DNA from: Candidatus Solibacter sp.
GTDB taxonomy: Bacteria > Acidobacteriota > Terriglobia > Bryobacterales > Bryobacteraceae
Reading direction: 5' to 3'
Length of the DNA stretch: 8,685 nucleotides
NCBI GenBank assembly: GCA_017883355.1
Contig: JADGNS010000137.1
Coordinates: 1-8,685, forward strand
A model generated the notes under the pieces. It did not search any database, was not told where the DNA came from, and was given only the letters and a program-made list of their open reading frames with translations. Position 1 is the stretch's first letter. The number at the start of each line of letters is the position of its first letter. Position numbers and translations under genes: made by a program. This document shows positions 1 through 5,828 of this stretch, piece by piece.

Positions 1-672
1 GCTGTTGGGACCCAGGTAGTGATCGATCTGGTTGCCCTCGCAACCGAGGCCGACGATGAGGGCGGCGGAGACATTCGGGTGCACCAGAACGCCGCCGAGG
101 GTGCGCCGCAATTGATCCATATCGGGGCCGAAGATGTGCCCGCAACCATCGCCGTGCGGGAAGGCGACGACGCCATCGACATTGGGCGGCAACTCCACGC
201 CCTCGTAGCTGCGCGCGATGAGGTCCGCCGCGTGCGACGAGCAATTGCTGGCGGCGACGACGGCGATGTAGTTGCGGGTGCCGACGCGGCCATCCTCGCG
301 CAGGTAGCCGAGAAAGGTGGGGGCATCGGCGCGCGGACCGGGGATCGGAGTTTCGGTGGTGGGGAACTCGTAGTCGAGCACCAGTTCCTCGAAGGCGAGG
401 TTGTGGGTGTGGACGTGGCGTCCGGCATCGATGGGGACGCGGGCGCGGCCGATCACCTGGCCGTAGCGCTCCACGGTTTCGCCGGCGGCGATGTCCCAGA
501 GCGCGACTTTGTGTCCGGCGGGGATGGCGTCGCGAGTCACGACGGGGAGGCCATCGACGCTAAGTTCGGTGCCGGCGGGAAGGGGCACGCGCGCGATGGC
601 GACGTTGTCGGTAGGGTGGAGGTGGATGGCGGAGTTCGCGGCGTTGGGGACTTTGGTGATTTCGACGAGCAT
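1..672 (-). CDS. uxaA: Altronate dehydratase (UxaA family), N-terminal 224 residues, cut by window edge
   Basis: Reading from ATG at 672 leftwards gives 224 uninterrupted codons with no stop, so the gene continues beyond base 1. Residues about 12-90 form an SAF domain ending in HVHTHN (H86, H88, H90). The dehydratase domain then starts with the family signature GYLREDGRVGTRNYI (122-136), followed by the conserved SNCSS (C144), HGDGCGH (C177) and GLGCEGNQ (C211) segments. The fused SAF-dehydratase form is usually about 500 residues, so a little under half is visible. Family members dehydrate D-altronate to 2-keto-3-deoxygluconate in galacturonate catabolism; galactarate dehydratase and sulfolactate sulfo-lyase are relatives that cannot be excluded from this half. 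The cytoplasmic enzyme would act on sugar acids such as those released by the GH28 enzyme encoded nearby. It follows the HIT-protein gene by 7 nt and is probably cotranscribed with it. Confidence 0.9.
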   Translation of the reverse strand, partial: MLVEITKVPNAANSAIHLHPTDNVAIARVPLPAGTELSVDGLPVVTRDAIPAGHKVALWDIAAGETVERYGQVIGRARVPIDAGRHVHTHNLAFEELVLDYEFPTTETPIPGPRADAPTFLGYLREDGRVGTRNYIAVVAASNCSSHAADLIARSYEGVELPPNVDGVVAFPHGDGCGHIFGPDMDQLRRTLGGVLVHPNVSAALIVGLGCEGNQIDHYLGPNS

Positions 673-684
673 GGGGTCCTTATC
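673..684 (-). promoter_or_regulatory. Ribosome binding site of uxaA overlapping the upstream stop codon
   Basis: On the minus strand the sequence is GATAAGGACCCC directly before the ATG. The AAGGA core shares bases with the TAA stop of the HIT gene (680-682) and lies at a workable distance from the start. This fixes the uxaA start and suggests that ribosomes finishing the first gene reinitiate on the second. Confidence 0.6.
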
Positions 685-1234
685 TTTCCAGATTCAATTC
701 GCCGCTAGGAACATCGGCATGGACGTGCAGGCGTCCGCCGACGGGATGGATCCAGACGCCATCGCCATCGCGCGGGACAGGGATATCGCCGGGCTTATCG
801 ACGACGAGGAAGTTCGCGTCCACCACGTTGGGCAGCAGTTTTCCGATGTGGAGGTGGATGTGGCACTGCGAGCGCCTCTCGGTGGAGTTGAGGGCGATGC
901 CCCAGGGGTCGAGGGGCCACGCCTCGCGGGCCTTGGCGATGGCGGCGCTCCAGTAGGCGGTGCGCTGTTGGGGCGTCATCTCGGTGAACTGTTGCGGACG
1001 ATTGCCGTGAAAGCGCGGCAGGGCGAGCCAGCGGTGAGGCTTGTTGGGGTTGGTGTCGCGCAGGAAGAAGAACGGGATATCGGCGGGCTGCTTTTCGGCT
1101 TCCTTGCAGAGTCCGCACTCGCGGGCTGCGAGGGTTTCGGGGATGGCGACGTCGCAGAGGCAGGCGCGCACGTCGGCGCGCGAGAGCGGCAGAAGGCAGA
1201 GAGCGATGAGAGGAAGGCATCGGGGAATGCGCAT
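680..1234 (-). CDS. Secreted HIT-superfamily protein, CDP-diacylglycerol pyrophosphatase-like
   Basis: The protein has 184 residues. A basic start followed by a hydrophobic stretch (about 7-17) and a possible cleavage site after SRA (18-20) look like a Sec signal peptide. RSQCHIHLHIG (121-131) supplies the histidine triad H125/H127/H129, and the preceding WGIALNSTERRSQ resembles the NS...RSQ block of CDP-diacylglycerol pyrophosphatases (Cdh) more than ordinary cytoplasmic HIT nucleotide hydrolases. C25, C27, C40 and C43 make CxC and CxxC pairs just after the signal, possibly disulfides or a metal site. HIT proteins cleave phosphoanhydride or nucleotide bonds; the substrate here is unknown. 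The tail after about 140 is unlike family members I can recall. It is the first gene of a probable two-gene unit with uxaA, with no obvious metabolic link. HIT assignment is fairly sure; Cdh-like activity is an inference. Confidence 0.75.
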   Translation of the reverse strand: MRIPRCLPLIALCLLPLSRADVRACLCDVAIPETLAARECGLCKEAEKQPADIPFFFLRDTNPNKPHRWLALPRFHGNRPQQFTEMTPQQRTAYWSAAIAKAREAWPLDPWGIALNSTERRSQCHIHLHIGKLLPNVVDANFLVVDKPGDIPVPRDGDGVWIHPVGGRLHVHADVPSGELNLER

Positions 1235-1244
1235 CGTTTTATCA

Positions 1245-1252
1245 ATTATAAC
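1245..1252. promoter_or_regulatory. Overlapping divergent -10 elements between the HIT gene and the DUF433 gene
   Basis: Bases 1245-1250 read TATAAT on the minus strand, a perfect sigma70-type -10. Its last base is 11 nt from the HIT gene ATG at 1234, which would leave a leader of only about 4-5 nt. On the plus strand 1247-1252 read TATAAC, a good -10 for the DUF433 gene. The two hexamers share four bases, so the promoters would compete. No convincing -35 hexamer was seen on either side. This is the only AT-rich patch in the 44-bp gap. Confidence 0.45.
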
Positions 1253-1278
1253 GGGCGGGGAAGCGGCGATGCGCCGGT

Positions 1279-1503
1279 TTGAGCGACAATGAAGGCGTGA
1301 CGCAAGCGATCACCAGAGATCCCGAGACGATGCACGGAGTCCCCGTGTTTCGAGGGACGCGCGTGCCGGTGCAGACGCTGTTCGACTACCTGGAGGGCGG
1401 CGACACGCTCGAGGACTTTCTGGAAGGCTTTCCTACCGTTTCCCGCGCTGTGACATTGGAAGCGCTGGAAGAAGCCAAGCAACTCTTGCTGGCCGGCGCC
1501 TGA
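1279..1503 (+). CDS. DUF433 family antitoxin-like protein
   Basis: The protein has 74 residues from a TTG start. The core ITRDPETMHGVPVFRGTRVP, followed by QTLFDYLEGGDTLEDFLEGFPTVSR, is the DUF433 signature: a short DNA-binding-like helical fold that usually acts as the antitoxin partner of a DUF5615 PIN-like ribonuclease. The start is uncertain. A GTG at 1297 would give 68 residues and an N terminus of typical family length, but its AAGG is only about 1 nt away; the TTG has a purine-rich GGGGAAG about 15 nt upstream. The gene is divergent from the HIT gene and its TGA stop overlaps the ATG of a truncated toxin reading frame, the normal arrangement of such pairs. With the toxin broken, this copy may be an orphan regulator or simply decaying. 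Family assignment is firm, function inferred. Confidence 0.88.
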   Translation: MSDNEGVTQAITRDPETMHGVPVFRGTRVPVQTLFDYLEGGDTLEDFLEGFPTVSRAVTLEALEEAKQLLLAGA

Positions 1504-1568
1504 TGCGGCTTCTAATCGACGAGTGCGTAGTGTCGCGCTCCGTCGCGTTCACAACTGTTTATCATTAA
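1503..1568 (+). pseudogene. Truncated DUF5615 (PIN-like) toxin remnant
   Basis: A reading frame of 21 codons starts at ATG 1503-1505, overlapping the DUF433 stop in the string TGATG. It begins MRLLIDECV, which matches the usual N terminus of DUF5615 proteins, including the conserved acidic DE pair of the PIN-like active site. After residue 9 the similarity ends (VSRSVAFTTVYH) and a TAA follows. Intact members have roughly 100-120 residues, so about nine tenths is missing, and no continuation appears in another frame before the GH28 gene starts at 1583. A deletion or recombination joint near base 1530 is the simplest explanation. The short peptide cannot be an active ribonuclease. Position, overlap and N terminus together make the identification likely. 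Confidence 0.65.
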
Positions 1569-1582
1569 TACCAGGTTTCCCA

Positions 1583-3190
1583 ATGCATCGATTCGCTTTA
1601 CTCGTCCTGCTGGCGGCTCCCGCGTGGGGCGCCGGAGCGTTCTTCAATATCCTCGACTACGGCGCGCGCAACGACGCTTCGGCGCCCGCCACGGAGGCCA
1701 TCCGTAGCGCCATTCAGGCGGCCAAAGCGGCGGGCGGCGGGACGGTGGTCATCCCGGCAGGCAATTACGTCAGCGGGCCCATCGAGCTGGTGAGCAACCT
1801 GACACTGCACGTCGATGCCGGCGCCACGGTACGCTTTCCCGCCGCGCGGCTGCCCTTCACCCCAGGGCGGCAGCAGAGCATCGAAGCGCTCACGCCGGTC
1901 CCGCTGATCGGCGGCAGGTATCTGGAGAATGTCGCCATCACCGGCCGCGGTGTGCTGGCCAGCGATAACGCGGAGTGGATGAAGCTGATGCCGCGGCAGA
2001 GAGCGTCGGGCGGCGACCCGGGCAGCGCGAATGGGCCGAACTGGCAGCGCCTTTTGGAACTGCTCGAAATCCAAACGCCTGCGCCGCGCGAGGCCTATCT
2101 GGCAGCCGCGCCGGAACTGCGGCCGTCGTTCGTGCGCACCATGGACAGCAAGAATGTGCTGATTGAAGGCGTGCGCTTTACCGGCTCGCCGATGTGGACC
2201 ATCCACCTGCTGTACACGGATAACGTGGTGGTGCGCGACGTCACCATCGAGACCTACCCCGGCGTGCACACCGACGGCATCGCGGTGGACTCCAGCCGCA
2301 ACGTGCGCATTTCCAACTGCTACATCGACACGGGCGACGACGGCATCGTGATCAAAGCCGGGAAGGACGGCGACGGATTGCGGGTGAACCGGCCGAGCGA
2401 GAACATTACGATCACCGGCTGCACGGTGCATCGCGCGCATGGCGCGGTGACGATCGGCAGCGAGACCTCGGGCTGGATTCGCAACCTGGTGGCCAGCAAC
2501 ATGACGTGCTCGGGAACGCAGATGGGCGTGCGGATGAAGAGCCGGCGGGGGCGCGGCGGCGGCATCGAGAACGTGCGTTTCGACAATTGGGTGATGGACG
2601 ATGTCGGACAGGCGATCAACATCACCAGTTACTACCTGATGGAGGGCGAGGTGCGGCGCGAGGCCCCGGAAGCGGTGTCGAAGGGGACACCGGTGTTCCG
2701 CGACATCGCGATCGGCAACATGTCCATCCGGCGCGCGCGCGTGGCCATCAATATCGAAGGGCTGCCCGAGATGCCGATCTCCGGGCTGCGCATCTCAAAC
2801 GTGGTGGCCTCGGGCAAGGCGGGCATGAAGGCGCAGCACACGGCGGGGATGGAGTTGCACAACGTGCAGATCAACGCGGAAAGCGGACCGGCCTTTCTGG
2901 TACGGGAGTCGCGCGAGCTCGAACTCGACCACATCGCGACGCGCACGCCGGTGGCGGACGCTCCGGTGGTGCGGCTCGACCGGAGTCCCGGGGCGATCGT
3001 GCGCGCCAGCCGCGCGGTCCAGGGGACGGGCACGTTTCTCTCCACGGGCATCGGCGAGTTGAAGAGCATCGTGCTGGAAGGGAACGTCCTGGGGAGCGCG
3101 CGGAGGCCGGCGGCGGAGGCGAAGGCGGACTATTGGAAATCCGCCGAGCCGGCCACGGAAGCTGAGCCCGCGGCGGCGCCGGCCAAGTAG
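1583..3190 (+). CDS. Secreted GH28 polygalacturonase-type glycoside hydrolase
   Basis: The protein has 535 residues from ATG 1583. The frame stays open upstream to 1523, but that stretch overlaps the toxin remnant, and 1583 starts a clean signal peptide (MHRFALLVLLAAPAWGAGA). FNILDYGARNDA (21-32) is the usual entry into the right-handed beta-helix of pectinolytic enzymes. Catalytic groups are in place: HTDG (D231), GDD (D252, D253), AHGAVTIGSE (H286) and RMK (R317, K319), the family's NTD / DD / GHG / RIK blocks with conservative changes. The enzyme should hydrolyse alpha-1,4-galacturonide or related rhamnogalacturonan bonds outside the cytoplasm, feeding the uronate pathway that includes uxaA. 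Exo or endo action cannot be told. The C terminus (about 508-535) is an Ala/Glu/Pro-rich tail without clear fold. The ribosome binding site is weak (AGG). Confidence 0.92.
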   Translation: MHRFALLVLLAAPAWGAGAFFNILDYGARNDASAPATEAIRSAIQAAKAAGGGTVVIPAGNYVSGPIELVSNLTLHVDAGATVRFPAARLPFTPGRQQSIEALTPVPLIGGRYLENVAITGRGVLASDNAEWMKLMPRQRASGGDPGSANGPNWQRLLELLEIQTPAPREAYLAAAPELRPSFVRTMDSKNVLIEGVRFTGSPMWTIHLLYTDNVVVRDVTIETYPGVHTDGIAVDSSRNVRISNCYIDTGDDGIVIKAGKDGDGLRVNRPSENITITGCTVHRAHGAVTIGSETSGWIRNLVASNMTCSGTQMGVRMKSRRGRGGGIENVRFDNWVMDDVGQAINITSYYLMEGEVRREAPEAVSKGTPVFRDIAIGNMSIRRARVAINIEGLPEMPISGLRISNVVASGKAGMKAQHTAGMELHNVQINAESGPAFLVRESRELELDHIATRTPVADAPVVRLDRSPGAIVRASRAVQGTGTFLSTGIGELKSIVLEGNVLGSARRPAAEAKADYWKSAEPATEAEPAAAPAK

Positions 3191-3214
3191 CGGTCAGGCA
3201 ATCGCTGCCGACCG
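3191..3214 (+). terminator. Bulged hairpin directly after the GH28 stop codon
   Basis: CGGTCAGGCA (3191-3200) pairs with TGCCGACCG (3206-3214) in nine base pairs with one bulged A (3196) and a five-base loop ATCGC. It starts at the base after the stop codon. No T-run follows, so it is not a standard intrinsic terminator; it may slow decay of the GH28 message, serve a Rho-type end, or be chance. Confidence 0.35.
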
Positions 3215-3238
3215 GTTGCAGTAGCCTGGCCGCGCCAC

Positions 3239-4696
3239 GTGCCGCATACTGAGAGGGTGCCCCGGAAAATCCCGCGCTGGCTTTGGGTGGTCCTCCCGCT
3301 GGCATACCTGGTCTACTTCTACGATCTGAGCGCGACGGGCTTGCTCGGGCCGGACGAGCCGCGGTATGCGTCGATCTCGCGTGAGATGGCGCGCAGTGGC
3401 GATTGGATTACGCCGCGGTTGTGGGGCGCGCCCTGGTTCGAGAAGCCGGCGCTGCTGTATTGGATGAGCGGCCTGGGGTTTCGGCTCGGGCTGAATACGG
3501 AGCTGGCGCCGCGGCTGCCGGTCGCGCTGCTGGCCGTGGCGTTCCTGGCTTTCTATTGGCGGATGCTGTGTTGCGAGTTCGGCTGCCGGGTGGCGTGGCT
3601 GGCCACGCTGATTCTGGGCAGCAGCGGCATGTGGGTGGCGTATAGCCAGAACGGGGTCACCGACATGCCGCTAGCGGCCACCTACTCCGCGGCGATGCTG
3701 CTGGCCATGCCGTGGGTGGCGCGGCGCGACACCAGGCAACTGCCGGCGGCGGCGGCGATGTTCGGGTTGGCGGTGCTGGCCAAAGGGCTGGTGCCATTGG
3801 CGCTGGCGGCGCCGCTGCTGCTCGGGCGTCACGTGCGGGATTGGCTGCGTTGGCGTGTGGTGCTGCCGTTCGTCCTGGTGGCGCTGCCGTGGTACGGGCT
3901 GTGCTACTGGCGCAACGGGTGGGCGTTTATCCACGAGTTCTTCGTAGTCCACCACTTTTCGCGGGTCACCTCGGGCGCGCTGATGCATGAACGGCCAATG
4001 TGGTTTTACCTGCCGGTTCTGCTGGCGGGGCTGCTGCCCTGGACACCCTTGCTGGGGCTGATGGCCAGGCGGCGGGTCTATCGGGACCGGCAGCGCGTGT
4101 TCCTCGGCGTCTGGGTGGTGGTGGTGCTGGTGCTCTTTTCCATCTCTGTTAATAAGCTGCCGGGGTATATTTTGCCGCTGCTGCCGGCGGCGGCGGCGTT
4201 GATGGCGCTGGCGCTGGACGAAGTGGTGGACGCCCGGGTATGGCTGGCCGCCTGCGCCGCGCTGTTGGTGGCCTTTCCGATTACGGCCCAGGTGCTGCCG
4301 GCCGCGGTCCTGAACGGGCTCTCGCGCGCCCCGCGTCCGGAGTTCCAGGCCATGTGGTTGGCCGCGGCCGCGGTGGCGCTGCTGGCGTGGTTGCTGGAAG
4401 CGCGCGGAAAGAGGGTGGCGGCCGTGCTGGCGGTGGCCGCGGGGGCAGCGGTGGGGATCGCCCACTTGAAGACCGTCGCCACGCCGGAATTGGACCGCAG
4501 TGTCTCCGCCCGCGGTTTGTGGCGGGAGATCGGCGGGCGGGGGGGCGAGGTATGTCTTGGGAATGTCAAACGCGATTGGGAGTACGGGCTGAATTATTAT
4601 TCCGCCACCGCGTTGCCCGATTGCGAGAAGCAGCCGAAGGCACTCCAGGTGCTGCCTGCCTCAGGCGGGCGCACCTATTTGGCGCCCGCTCCTTAG
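3239..4696 (+). CDS. ArnT-like (GT83/PMT_2) polyprenyl-phosphate-sugar glycosyltransferase
   Basis: The integral membrane protein has 485 residues and about a dozen hydrophobic segments (first at about 14-30). The first periplasmic loop carries GPDEPRYASISREMARSGDW (37-56; acidic D39-E40) followed by WFEKPALLYW (66-75), the hallmark of ArnT/GT83 enzymes and other GT-C transferases. NGVTDMPLA (138-146) and NKLPGYILPLLPA (305-317) are further family blocks. Such enzymes move a sugar from undecaprenyl phosphate to lipid A, protein or another acceptor on the outer face of the inner membrane. The C-terminal soluble part (about 410-485) is short. No lipid A or arnABC-type genes are nearby, so donor and acceptor are unknown. 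The start is uncertain: GTG 3239 has no clear ribosome binding site, and GTG 3257 is an alternative. It lies 48 bp after the GH28 gene on the same strand. Confidence 0.85.
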   Translation: MPHTERVPRKIPRWLWVVLPLAYLVYFYDLSATGLLGPDEPRYASISREMARSGDWITPRLWGAPWFEKPALLYWMSGLGFRLGLNTELAPRLPVALLAVAFLAFYWRMLCCEFGCRVAWLATLILGSSGMWVAYSQNGVTDMPLAATYSAAMLLAMPWVARRDTRQLPAAAAMFGLAVLAKGLVPLALAAPLLLGRHVRDWLRWRVVLPFVLVALPWYGLCYWRNGWAFIHEFFVVHHFSRVTSGALMHERPMWFYLPVLLAGLLPWTPLLGLMARRRVYRDRQRVFLGVWVVVVLVLFSISVNKLPGYILPLLPAAAALMALALDEVVDARVWLAACAALLVAFPITAQVLPAAVLNGLSRAPRPEFQAMWLAAAAVALLAWLLEARGKRVAAVLAVAAGAAVGIAHLKTVATPELDRSVSARGLWREIGGRGGEVCLGNVKRDWEYGLNYYSATALPDCEKQPKALQVLPASGGRTYLAPAP

Positions 4697-4698
4697 TA

Positions 4699-4733
4699 CG
4701 GTAAGTACCGCGTCGCGTGGACGGGTTGACCCG
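4699..4733. promoter_or_regulatory. Two short palindromes upstream of the permease gene
   Basis: CGGTA-AG-TACCG (4699-4710) and CGGGT-TG-ACCCG (4722-4733) are both perfect five-base inverted repeats around a 2-bp centre, with similar CGG...CCG ends. Their centres lie 23 bp apart, about two helical turns. The second overlaps the candidate -35 hexamer. This would suit a dimeric regulator binding twice, but no regulator gene is in view. Confidence 0.3.
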
Positions 4734-4753
4734 CACTCCCCGGACGTTGTACT
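4726..4753 (+). promoter_or_regulatory. Candidate sigma70-type promoter of the permease gene
   Basis: TTGACC (4726-4731; five of six consensus bases) is followed after 16 bp by TGTACT (4748-4753; four of six). A transcript would start near 4760, leaving about 15 nt before the ATG at 4776, with GGAACT (4764-4769) as a modest ribosome binding site. The permease would then be transcribed separately from the glycosyltransferase gene. Confidence 0.4.
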
Positions 4754-4775
4754 CTCACACTTCCGGAACTGATTC

Positions 4776-5828
4776 ATGATCCTGCCACAAAGTTATCAAG
4801 CGGTCTTGTTTTTGATGGTCCTGAGCTTGCTATGCCTGGGATCATGGGCGAGCGCTTTCAAGTTCGCCGGGAAGTGGCGCTTCGAGCTGTTTTACCTCGA
4901 TTTCGCCATTGGGCTGCTGTTGGCTGCCGTGATTTTCGCGTTCACGCTGGGCAACACCGGATACGACTACGGGTTCAATTTTATCGACGATCTGCAGCAC
5001 GCCGGGAAACGCCAGTGGGTGTGGGTCTTTCTGGCCGGCCTGATCTTCAACTTCGGAAACATGCTGCTAATGGCCGCAGTGTCGGTTTGCGGCCTGGCGG
5101 TGGCGTTTCCGATGGGAATGGGAATGGCGCTGCTGTTCGGAACCGGTCTGGGAATTGCGAGCCGGCCGGCGGGCAATTCGCTGCTGCTCGGGCTGGGCTG
5201 CCTGTTGATTCTGATATCGATTATTGTCAACGCGGTGTCCTACCGGATCATGGGGGTGGCGAAGCATGAGGCGCTGGCGCGTGCCGGGCAGGCCAAGAGC
5301 ACGCGGCGTCCGAGTCCGATGAAGGGGATCGTCCTGGCCCTGGTGGCCGGGCTTCTCCTCGGCAGCTTCATCCCTCTGGTGGAGACCGCGCGGCAGGGCG
5401 AACTGGGTTTAGGGCCCTACGCGGCCGGCTTTATCTTCGCGTTTGCGGTGTTTTTCTCCAGCTTCGTCTTCGACATCTTCTTCATGAATCTGCCGGTGGA
5501 AGGGGAACCGGTGGAATTCGGCGCGTACCTCAAGGGCGATCGGAAGCAGCACCTGGTGGGTCTCGGATCGGGATTCATCTGGTACACGGGCATCTTGTTG
5601 GCGTGGGTGTGTGCCAGCGTTCCCGAGGCAATTCAGGGTGAAGCGCTACCACGCTTTATGCTGTCCCAGGTATCACCGGTTTTGGCGGCGCTGTGGGGCA
5701 TCGTGGTGTTCCGCGAATTCAAGGACAGCGACGTGCGCGTGAAAGTGCTGGGAGCCCTGATGCTGGTGCTGTTCATTTGCGGCGTGGCCATGATCGGCCT
5801 GGCGCCCCAGGTCCTGCCCAAGGGGTAG
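4776..5828 (+). CDS. DMT-superfamily permease, ureide-permease/GRP-like, 10 membrane helices
   Basis: The protein has 350 residues with ten predicted helices (about 7-27, 37-58, 82-102, 104-127, 134-155, 183-202, 213-236, 261-284, 293-313, 322-344). A basic cytoplasmic linker at about 156-182 separates the two five-helix halves, the classic drug/metabolite transporter duplication. LGSWASAFKFAGKWRFELFY (21-40) and LLLAAVIFAFTLGNTG (47-62) resemble plant ureide permeases, which carry a near-identical LLAAVIIAFTLGEIG block; bacterial GRP/RhaT-type sugar transporters belong to the same superfamily. The substrate is unknown: a sugar, a ureide or a nucleobase. The neighbouring sugar aldolase and GH28 gene favour a carbohydrate only weakly. 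The stop codon directly abuts the stop of the convergent aldolase gene. Transporter class is sure, substrate is not. Confidence 0.82.
   Translation: MILPQSYQAVLFLMVLSLLCLGSWASAFKFAGKWRFELFYLDFAIGLLLAAVIFAFTLGNTGYDYGFNFIDDLQHAGKRQWVWVFLAGLIFNFGNMLLMAAVSVCGLAVAFPMGMGMALLFGTGLGIASRPAGNSLLLGLGCLLILISIIVNAVSYRIMGVAKHEALARAGQAKSTRRPSPMKGIVLALVAGLLLGSFIPLVETARQGELGLGPYAAGFIFAFAVFFSSFVFDIFFMNLPVEGEPVEFGAYLKGDRKQHLVGLGSGFIWYTGILLAWVCASVPEAIQGEALPRFMLSQVSPVLAALWGIVVFREFKDSDVRVKVLGALMLVLFICGVAMIGLAPQVLPKG

Noticed and set aside
19..708. A long plus-strand open frame rich in Gly, Asp and Val
   Set aside because: Its composition is that of an antisense shadow. The minus-strand frame encodes a clear UxaA protein over the same bases.
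1523..1582. An upstream GTG start adding 20 residues to the GH28 protein
   Set aside because: The extra residues would bury the signal peptide, and the bases overlap the DUF5615 remnant. ATG 1583 gives a normal secretion signal.
1598..2440. A 280-codon minus-strand open frame inside the GH28 gene
   Set aside because: It is low-complexity, rich in His, Arg and Ala, with no domain, while the plus strand has all GH28 catalytic blocks.
3191..3238. A strong intrinsic terminator after GH28
   Set aside because: The hairpin is real on paper but has no following T-run, so it is listed only as a weak candidate.
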